64,000 nt of DNA from Zoroaster sp. YZ-2022 (Eukaryota > Echinodermata > Asteroidea > Forcipulatida > Zoroasteridae). The translations under genes were made by a program, and so were the position numbers. Below, piece after piece: positions 51,801 to 62,600 of this stretch; position 1 is the first letter of the stretch, and each line of letters starts with the position of its first letter. The stretch spans positions 28,040,618 through 28,104,617 of the forward strand of contig CM055828.1 of NCBI GenBank assembly GCA_029582265.1, read 5' to 3'. The notes beneath the pieces are model-generated. The model saw only the letters and a list, made by a program, of their open reading frames with translations, made no database searches and was not told the origin of the DNA.

Positions 51801-54800
51801 AAATAAACATAAAATTGCTCATTTTTTACATTATTTCTGAGCTTGTAATCACTCTTGCTGGTGTGGTAATTTTGGCTCTAAAAATGCCTTGGCTTTTTCA
51901 GAATTTATGAACGCTTGTCCAGCTACAAACGCAGACGCTACTTCACCAAATTCCAACAATACATGGAATCAGTGCATGTACATTCTGTGTACTATTAGTG
52001 TGAACGAGATCCCCAGTCAAGCCAACGTGCTGTTATTGATTGGAAGCCCTTATTTTATATTGTGAAAATATTTTGACGAGTGCATTCGCGTTTCGTCTGT
52101 GGGGTTGGGGTATTAGACTAAGAGCTAAATTTAGAGCTGCCAACTCTTCCGGATTCTGCGGAAGACTTCGCGTATTTGACGGTAATTTACTTACTTAAAA
52201 TATATGCAAGGACGCCTCTCCTTTTGGTGCCAAAAGGAGAGGCCTCCTTGCATATATTTTAAGTAAGTAAATTACCGTCAAATACGCGAAGTCTTCCGCA
52301 GAATCCGGAAGAGTTGGCAGTACATAGTATGTACTCGCCTTATACATAATAGTCTGATACCCTAGCTCATGAAGGAGATGGAAAAGGTTGGGAGCCATAA
52401 TTTTAGTTGATCCCCTCCGGCATTGGTTCTGTGGTATAATACAATTCTGTCTGTTCAAATCGTCATTCTAACGTTTACCATAAATGCCATGGAGGGGAAA
52501 CACCTCACATTAAACGTCATGTCATCACATTAAACGTCACAGTAATATTTATTTTATTCAAACAACTGAAAAATGTATTTGGAAAACACATACTAGGTAT
52601 TTAAGTGAGGGTATTTCTGTTTCGTGCACGTGTAAATTTACACTCGTACTGGAAACATACATGCACAATGTACTTCACAGTTCAATTATTGTTCAAACCT
52701 GGCAATTTAAGGGATTAACTTTGTTAACAAAGGACTAGCTCACACAGCCAGACGGCCGTCATAACCGCAGGAACTCTCTTTTGTCAATGGATTAGGGTTT
52801 GGAAGTTTTTGAGGACCACACCTGCATCACTACTTTCCAGGCGAAAACTGGGGAGCCCCTTTTCGATCCGCACTTGGCTAAATCGATTAAGCGCGTACTT
52901 ATGGATATTTCAGATAATGATTGGTTGGAAGAAGCTTGCTCCAAATCTTCACTAACTGATTATGTAACCATCAAAGATCGCCCATGTTTAGAAAGTTATC
53001 TTTTGGATAAAACTGACTTCCATGGCGTCAGTCTCAAATTTAAACTCCGCTCCAACACTCTTCCACTCAATCGCAGAATTAGAAATTGGACGGCAGATAA
53101 TGACGGTACATGCAACCTATGTAACTCAGGTATTGAAGATGTTAGACATTTCTTGTTTACATGTCATGCTCTTAATAATATTAGATCCGAAGAATATACA
53201 AAGTTAGAAAACTATCTGATGTCAAATGAATATTATGATATATGGGAGCTTTTTATATCCGGCAGCTTAGATGTTAAATATCATCTCACACTTGGGAGCA
53301 CCTCAAGTATATTCTGTAATATAGAAAATGCCGATATAATTTATTCATTATTTGATACTTTCTGTAAATCATATTATGTTAAGCGTGCGTGGAAATTGAG
53401 ATCCGATATTATTCGGACTACAATGTAAATAATCTCTTCTTGCATACTTCGTTGCTGTAATTTTATTTATATATGTTTTATATTTTTACTATATTTTCTA
53501 GAACTCATTTTAAATCAACTTGGGTTCCAATGGTCATTGATAGCTATATGATTAATGGTACACCCTCAGATTTGGTGTCGCGCGTGCATCCCTTGTTCTG
53601 GACAACACCTACGACGTCAAAGCTGAGTGTATCATCACACATTTTTGTATCTTGTTAATTTGCTTTTAAATGTGTTTTGTATTATTTATGTGTATGTGTG
53701 TCGGACGCACCGCCTTTTGGCCGAGTGCCACTGTTGTAAAAGTGTAAGTCCAAATAAATAAATAAATAAATAAAATAAATAAATAAATATAATACTGGGA
53801 GAATGATCCTGCAGTTTTTGCAGGCGAGATTGGCGAGGGTCCCTAAGGTGCTGTTAATTTGCAAAATTATAACCAATATGCCTAAGGTCATCAGAAAGAG
53901 CACTCTTTCATAAACTCCATTTTATACAAAATAGGTAGGTTGTTAATTAATATATATCTTGATTCAAAGACAGTAAGCATACTCAAAGTAGTTTTGCCAA
54001 CATGACCAATGGTGTACCATCACTTTAAATCAGATGTAAAACAGTCGACCGTTTCACTATAGACCAATACAAAAAATAAACAAATTAACCCATATCACTC
54101 AAATATACAACTTATACTGTGAGACCAAAGTTTATAAAAAAATTACCCATATCTTTCAAAGATTATACTCTGATGCAAATACTGCATGATTTTGTTTTTA
54201 ATTTGACAAAATGATTTGTCCTTAATATTGCCACAAATAATAGCACCGCATTTTATTAACCTAATTCTGTTTTGTATTCATTGACATTTGCTCAAAATGT
54301 CACTCATGCCCTCAAAACATCTATATTATAAGGTGGCAGGAAAATACCTTGAATTTTTGTTATTCACCCTAACATGTCATTAAACAAAAGGATGACAACT
54401 ATAGACGAGATAAAAAAGATGGGATGGTTAACAATCTGTATATATTTACCCTAATTTCTCTTGCTCTGTGTTTCTTACGTCCACCACACTTCAAAACGTG
54501 TACACAAGAGTGAAGACCATGTATTAAAGGTAACGTGTATGATCGGTAAAACAAAAATAACAAAATTGTTGAATAGTATACGTTATACGTGAAAGGTAGC
54601 TGGTATAAAGCTGATGATGGTATCGATCAACCACAGAAATTATATCTGCTGTGCTGCTGTCACTTTTATGACAAGTGAAGTAATTTCCAGTTCGAATTTA
54701 GGAAAGAGTTTCCTAGATTTCGTGTGAGAGTGAATACGAAACATCTGAGTGCGTTTTCAATATTTTCTCATTAACGATACGATGTAGCTAAAAACCATCA

Positions 54801-57800
54801 CAGAATAGTTGCTTATGATTAAAATGCATTTCTTGATTCCAAGGAGAGTAAGCATACCCGTAATTTTTTGCCAATATCGCAAATGTTGTACTTTCCATTA
54901 AAAACTAGAAAATATTGGTAAAAATGTCTGTAAATGCATCCATACTTAATATGAGATCATTAGATATTTTAGAATACCAATAGTGTGCAGGGGCTTTAAA
55001 GATGCTCAGAATTTACATCTGAACATTGCTATTTTTGAAATGCTTTAAAATGACACACACAATAAAATACAGTAAATATGTAACGAAATGAACTTATCAA
55101 TTAATTTTGTGAAAAGGTATTTAATGAAATAGCTAGTTTTAAGTATTTGGTTTCCATTCCTAAAAGGAAATTATCAATGTTCCATGAAAACAAAATCCGG
55201 CAATTGCAGGTAAAACTTTTTTTTTTTTAAAGCTGGCGATATATCTTTAAACACACATCAGATTTACAGCATGTCATTTTGTCTATCATCATTTTGGTGA
55301 TGCGTGGCCAGACTGCCCGTGATAAAAAAAATGGAGGTCGATTTGCTTGTGCGAATCTCCAAATGGCAGATTAAATTTGCGCAGCGTACATTCCGTTTAT
55401 TGATCGACCTGGCAGGAATTGCTTGTGTTCTTCGAATTATAGAAATTGATGGAAATTACTTATTCGTCTTGTGACTCTTACAGTGACACTGGTCAGCATT
55501 TTACAGATTGGGCACAGCTGGGCGCCGAAACCAGGTAATGGTTTCTCATAAGTAGGATGATGATGTTTTGAAAAGGAACAACGAAATATCATGATACAAT
55601 TAATACTTAAATCAATTGCCTTTAATTTTTAAAGGGCATACGACAGGACTTGTCTGTATCACAGTTTCATACTCTTCAAATCCTTATGGATGCTTTATAT
55701 TTCTGCCTCATCGATTTGATATTGAAAAAAATGCGTTATAAAAATTTTCGATTGTTTTATTTTATTTGAATGATTTAACATTTTCCTTTTTCACTACAAA
55801 ATACATTATTTTAAGGAATTCAATATTCATGAGTACTTTGACAATTTCAGTTCTATCGGGCAACACATTTTTGAGAAAGTGCACAAGTTTATTCTTACAC
55901 TGTGTATAAGATTTTAATTAATCCCTTCAGACATAATTATTGCAAGCGATGTTTTATACTAGCCTATCATTTCCTTTACAAGTGAGGCAAAAACTGAATC
56001 ACCAATTGTACAGTGGCTTTAAAGTGGTCTAGCAATATCATGCGTATAATATTAATGAAATAACAACTTGGCATCTCAAACGATGGTGACGTCATCAATA
56101 TTAAACAAGAATCCTACATCATGCTATTACATCCCTGATTTCACATTCAGTAATCTTGCATACCATTGCATGAGAAGTAATAATAAAACTCGACATGACT
56201 TTGATAGCTACACAAGCCTATTACACGAGAATTAATGTCTACATATATCGGTATTTATTTAGACATAAACGTTGTATACACGCACTGATTGGATTTGTGG
56301 GGGCCTTTCCGACACTAATTCCCGAACAAGGTTAAATCATGGATGATGTCGTGTCCATTTTAATCGGGATTAGTAATGCAGTTGAGAAGAAGTACATTAC
56401 ACCCATCGATTCGGTGCTCATAAATTTCAGACGCAAAGTACAGATGAGTTTACTCAGTTTAGCCTTGAAGAATGTCAAGTTTGGACGAAAAGCTTCAACC
56501 ACCTCGCAAATTTGATATACCGGTACATTTTATTGATGCCAAAAAAGCTTTATTTGAGTGAGAAAAAAATTGACATAGACCTAAGGCATATCACACTATA
56601 TTTGAGGTGCATATAAAAACTTAAATGAAATTGATGTTTTGCTTGTTCAAGAGAATTTAAAACAATCCCCAATCTTTCCTAACAAACCGATGTAGCAGCT
56701 TCCCAGGGATGCTCAGCGCAGATCGAGGACACACCATATAGAACAGGAGCCCAGGGGGGGGTCAGCCTAGCTGGGAAGTTAACCATTCATGATACCTGGG
56801 ACTATGACGAACATTTTCCAGTAGGTTTCATCAGGTTAACTCACCAGCTGATCTAGATCAGTTTTGGGGGTGGGGCCATTCGGGGGTGTCTGGCGGGCAC
56901 CCCCCACCACTAAAAATGTCTGGCAGCGGCCATTCATGATACCTGGGACTATGACGAACATTTTCCAGTAGGTTTCATCAGGTTAACTCACCAGCTGATC
57001 TAGATCAGTTTTGGGGGTGGGGCCATTCGGGGGTGTCTGGCGGGCACCCCCCACCACTAAAAATGTCTGGCAGTGGCCATTCATGATACCTGGGACTATG
57101 ACGAACATTTTCCAGTCGGTTTCATCAGGTTAACTCACCAGCTGATCTAGCTCAATTTTGGGGCACCGGTTATTCAGGTCTGGCGGGCACCCCCCACCGC
57201 TGAAAATGTCTGGCAGCGGCCATTTATGATACCTGGGACTATGCCTAACATATTCCAATAGGTTTCATTAGGTTAACTCACCAGCTGATCTAGCTCATTT
57301 TTTTGGTAATTTGATCGTGACCCCCTGACCACACCCACCAGAATGTGCTCGGCAGACGTTCATTTCTTTACATGGGCATGTACGTGGATCATTGCTATAT
57401 ACATGAAAATTGGTTAACTTCCCAGCTAGGCTGACCCCCCTGGGCTCCTGGTCTAATACCCAGCAAAAACTGGGTTGTTCAAATAACGCTAGCAGTGTCA
57501 ACAGTATTCTATAATGGTGTTTTGTGCGAGTTGCCCAAATGATGAACATCATTGGGTTTTTTTAACACCTGATATTTTGCAATGTAGGCCTATATAAGTT
57601 GAAGGAGTTGGTTTAATGCATTATACTAATGCATTATACTAATGCATTATACTAATGCATTATACTGATGCGAGACTGACAATTTTTAATTCCCGTCACA
57701 TACTAGTGCATTCATACAAAACATGGACACCCTCTACCGACTATACTCGCAGAAATTGTAAGCCCATTGCAAACCCAAAGGTTATGGTTTAAAAAAAAAC

Positions 57801-59638
57801 ACTTTACGTTCCTTGAAACCCTCTGCCATTGTCAACGAATTGTTCAGCAACATGAAAAGCCTCAATGTCGGAACAAAATAACCATGTTCACCTCGGCAAA
57901 CTATTTAGCAACAAAATAGTAAGCGAAATTCCGGTGGTTTTTCGTTTTGTATAAAACGATTGTATTCTCAGCCGTTTTCTGTCGCTCTAATTATTTCACG
58001 ATCTCTCGCTGCTAGACAATACATGTATCAAAAGAAAAGGCAGGGGATTACAGTCTTTAAGTCCACAACATTAAATGTCTGTACAAAGCTGACCTATAAT
58101 TTGAGGTAACCTTAGAAATATTATGGAATGTTCCCAAGATAATCGATTTTGTTAAGGGACGGTGTTCTTATTGAACTTTATTTAAATCAATATTTACATG
58201 TTGAAAAATCTCCACAAAGGTGGGTCATGTAACATGGTGTAACTGTGTATTATAGGTTATATTTGTTTAATAAAGTTCGTGTAGAACTGATTACCCTCAA
58301 TCAAACCAGGAAACACTTAAAATTACATGTTTACACTCTAAGTGGGTCCTTGTATTGTTAATTACCATTCATACTTGAAAGTCCATGATTTCATTTGCAA
58401 TTCAGTAATATTATTGTATAACAAAGCAATACAACACTGTCAGCTAGGGTTGCCTGTACTTAATGTCAATGTTTAATATTTTCTTGAATGTTGACACATA
58501 CTCAATCAAAATGTCTGGCCAATTACTGATATTAAATATAGTGTACATCATTCATTGTAGCTAGGAAGTTAATTTTCATATGAAAGATGTCTTGTGAGGT
58601 TTGCATGACTTAAGTTAACTTTGTGCAGGTACTAGGTACCGGTATATTGGTTACAATACATCATAGAGAAAAGAAATGGATGAAAGTGGTAAGTAGGCTT
58701 TTTTGGTATCCATATTTATCACTTTATCAGGGCATAAAGAAACCGCATTGCAACAACATTATTACTCGGTGTCCATACTAAACTGTACATGAACTAATAA
58801 TGTGAAGAGTTTGATGTTAACAACCGTCTATGTAGCACTTAACTTGAATTTATTTAGCGTTGACAGATCCAGATACGTTAGCTCTCACAAAAATCCCCCA
58901 GTATTATATCTCATCAGATGTTCAGATGCTTTACATAAATAAAGAGCACGATAAAATAAAGAGCACGATAAAATCAAGGAGAACTAACCTCCGCCGATCA
59001 GTTGAGCCGAGCTCTCTGCCGACCCAGCTGCGTTGACAGCCTTGCATGTGTAACTTCCACAGTCGCTCATCGTGGCATTATTGACAACCAGCGAGACGCC
59101 GTGTTCTCCCTCGAACTCGTACCTGTACTTGCTGCTCTCCTGTATCTCCTCCCCGTCCCGGTACCAGAAAATATCTGGCTCAGGATCGCCGGTGACTTCA
59201 CACTCCAGAACAGCAGCGTTCCCTTCTATGATCCGCTTGTTGCAGAGTTCCAGGGCAAAGTGTGGCTTTGTGAAGTGGTCCTTGTTGGTTTTAATCCAGT
59301 TCGTGTCCGCTTCCGCGACTACGGCTTCGGAGCGGAGGGTTTCCAAAGGTTTGTCCGTTTCGTCAAATGAGGGCGCTCTTGCGCGTTCCAATGACATCTT
59401 CTTGGCCGGCACTGGCGGGGGAACTTTCTTGGATTTCTTCGGGGAGGCCTCGGTGACCGTGATCGCCGGAGGAAGGGTGTCTGGGTTAGCCACCTCATCA
59501 TCGTCATCCTCAGAGATGGTCAAAGACCTCTTGAAAACTTCATCCAGATTGTCACGTTTAGATTCCTGAGGTCTGGTGTCATCATCGACTTCGACATCTT
59601 CCCAAACTATTCAAAAAATTTAAAATATTTTAAAAATA

Positions 59639-59673
<35 letters not shown>

Positions 59674-62600
59674 AACAATACAGCTTATTATTTATGTGGG
59701 GTATTTAAATTAGTAAAATATAGGCCTATACAGAAAACCTATGACTTTTTGAGAAGGAATTCACATAAATTGCAATTTTGAGAGAATTCAGGTCTTAAAC
59801 TTCGACTATTATGATGCAATTTACCATTTCAGACAGACTTACGGATGATTTTAAGATCGGATGTAGTTTTATCCTGTCCGGCGGTATTTGATGCGATGCA
59901 TGAGTATTCACCCTCATCCTCTGGAAAGGCTTCCGTTATTGTCAACTTGGCTAGTGAACCTTAGAATAGAAAATTGGATAGTTATACCAATGGGGAAAAG
60001 TTGTAATTTGGAATTTTTTTGTTTGTTTGCAAGAACCAAACCTAACCCATGACAAACAATCAAACACGAAGTACACATATAAAATAAATCTGGAAGGTTT
60101 GTGGTAGCACCAATTAAATTTGCTAATGAGTTGAAAATAGTTTAGGTTCTGCAAAAAGAACCGTGGTTTTAGAACCAGACTTTTCATTTAGTTTGCTCTG
60201 ATCGTCTTTGAGACACTATTCAACACAACCCATTGCAGAATTTACATGGTGGTACTGCAAACCTTCATAGATTACATACAAATTACACGGTTCTTGTCAA
60301 TTATTTAGTTATAGTTTATTAATTATTATGAATATGGATGACAAAACTAAAAAACACTAAGCCTTACAATATAATTTTCTTTCAATTAAACTTCATTTGA
60401 TTGCGCTGCAGTTTATTTGAAATGACTTAAACTGAGGTTGTCCTCTAGAAAAGGTATTAACATTTAAACAAAACTAAATTCGCCTACCATCATTTGTCAT
60501 TTTGAAATATTTCGATTCTTTTATCTCCCGACCGTCCACTGTCCATGCAATGGTTGGCCCAGGCGTGCCTTCAACCTGACATTGAAAAACCGCCGTTTCT
60601 CCCTCTTTAATGCGCATGTCTTTTAACCCCTCGGTAAACTTTGGGGATATTTTTGTCTGCACGTGACGCTTGAGCACGTGACGGAAGTCCAGCTGTTGGG
60701 CGTCTGATTCTGGTGAGCTCTTGTCCGTGCTACTAATGAAAGTGTTGTTATTATTCATATTCTGAAGTCGGGGTCTGGAAAATGATAAGAGGTGCAGATA
60801 AAGTGAAATTGTTTTCTGGATACAATAATCTCAAATAATCACAAGACTATAATTTTCTTTGACCTCTTTGACAACATTGGTGATTTTCAAGAAGTATACC
60901 ATAAAACTAACCAGTGAAAGTTTCATCTCACAATAGGAGCTCACATTTTTGAGAAAACGACAAAAACCTGTCACATGTTTCTTATGTTTTTATGTTTTAC
61001 AAAATGTTGTCAAAAGGCAACATTTTTGTAAATTCGACGTATCAGTTTTCTCTAAGATGAAAGCACGGAATCACTTCTCTGGAGTAAGTTTTTGGATAAT
61101 AATTTGTCACTTTGATAATCTGGTAATTACCAATGTTGTACCTTCCCTTTACATGTCTGTTAGATAACCTGGTCAGAAGACAAATGAATCACAAAGAGGC
61201 AAATTAACATTATAAAATCGTAAACATGTAACTACCTGTGAGGGCAGAGTTGGTTGATTAGCCCTGTATGCGCTGTAATGGCAGCAATTGAGCTGTATAC
61301 TCCCCAGGGAGTTGAGATGGTTTCAGGAATGATTTATGAGCCTTAATATGAGCCTTATGAGCAGGGGTAATGATATAATGCGCCTTGAGCACCACTTAGT
61401 TGGTGGATACGTGCGCTATATAAGTCCACACATTATTATTATTATTATTATTACTTGGATAAAATAATAACTAATACCCAGGCTCTTCCACTTTTCATTT
61501 GTGAATTATGATTGCCCATTTTACCTGGACTTAAGGAGCTGCCTGAAATCCGTCTGCTCCTCGTCTAGAGGATGCACTACCACAGACACGGTAGACTTTT
61601 CCTCGCCATTAGCATTTGATATCACACAGGTGTAAGCGCCAGCATCCGTTGCCAGAGCGGTGGGTATCTGTAAAATCCTCAGGTTACCAATGCCCAGTTT
61701 CTTTATGAGGATGCGCTGGCTCGGGGAGATAACTCGACCATCTTTCGACCAGGTAATGGCGGGCTCTGGATCGCCTTCGACCTTGCAGGCGAGCTTCAGA
61801 CTGCTGCCCTCGTCGACGGTGACTGAGCGTGGCTTTTGGGTAAACTTGGGAGGGGAACCCTGGCACACTGGATCTGATGCCAAAAGAACAATAACAATTT
61901 TATGCTTTACACTCAATGTTAAACACAAACCAAAGCTTGCGCATTTAGTGGTATACACGCCACAGCAAACACAAATACACTGGGAGTTGGTTTCATCTGA
62001 ACAAGATTTCTGATGTACAAATTCTTTTTAACTCTCCTACTATAGCTGCACTTTAGTGGCAAGTTGTTATAGAGGTCAAAACCAGTCAACTGCCTGTTTT
62101 TACTGTTGACCCAAATGTGCATTTTTGACTGGTTTTTACTGTCATTTTTACCACCCTGAACAATACAAGACAATGCTTTTACCAGTCAAAAACGGTCGAC
62201 TCATTTTGACCTTTAAATGTACTTACTACGCGTAAGGTTTGACAGTGTTTGACTGCACTAGATGTACCTTGGCAAGTATATCAACATTGTATATTGACTG
62301 ATTTTAACCCTTGTAGTAGTAGTAGGAGGGTTAAATGGATTAGACGTAATATTTTTACCATTTCCAAACCAAACCAAACATGCTGCAATATAAAATCAGG
62401 TCGAAAGCTGTCAAAAGGGAAGGAAACAACATTACTTAGCACACAGGCATGCATCACAGCTTGGGACTATTTTATAATTATAATAAGCCAAGTTATCATT
62501 TTGAAAGCGGAATACTTAAAGCAATGTATACTTTTGGAAGGCCCAATTGCTGAAAAAAGAGACAGACGGAAAAAAAGACGAAAGATTGTTTTGTCAAAGA

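Larger units (their letters stand above)
45208..58988 (-). other. MYLK: 13.8-kb MYLK intron before the Ig-FN3-kinase half
   Basis: Phase 1 at both ends. Contents: repeats at 46830-47090, 47130-47389, 51036-51247, 53920-54030 and 54524-54901; the 52137-52320 palindrome; a LINE 3' end (52796-53788); the fold-back element (56745-57450); and a possible plus-strand exon at 55449-55534. Its position fits an internal promoter for a short kinase form, as in vertebrates, but no first exon was identified. Confidence 0.7.
59960..61524 (-). other. MYLK: MYLK introns around the second DFRxxL exon
   Basis: 59960-60487 shows nothing recognisable. 60775-61524 holds a MITE copy (60865-61155) and the truncated SINE (61234-61453). 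The 236-bp intron 59607-59842 has only an (AAAAC)n run. Confidence 0.75.

Noticed and set aside
52195..52458. Minus-strand 87-codon frame
   Set aside because: Half of it is the 184-bp palindrome; no domain.
56783..57300. CRISPR-like repeat array
   Set aside because: The units are contiguous 147-bp tandem copies without unique spacers, in animal DNA; it is a minisatellite inside a fold-back element.
59002..59569. Plus-strand open frames of 122 and 165 codons
   Set aside because: Antisense shadows of the MYLK linker/Ig exon, which has clear domain content and splice sites on the minus strand.
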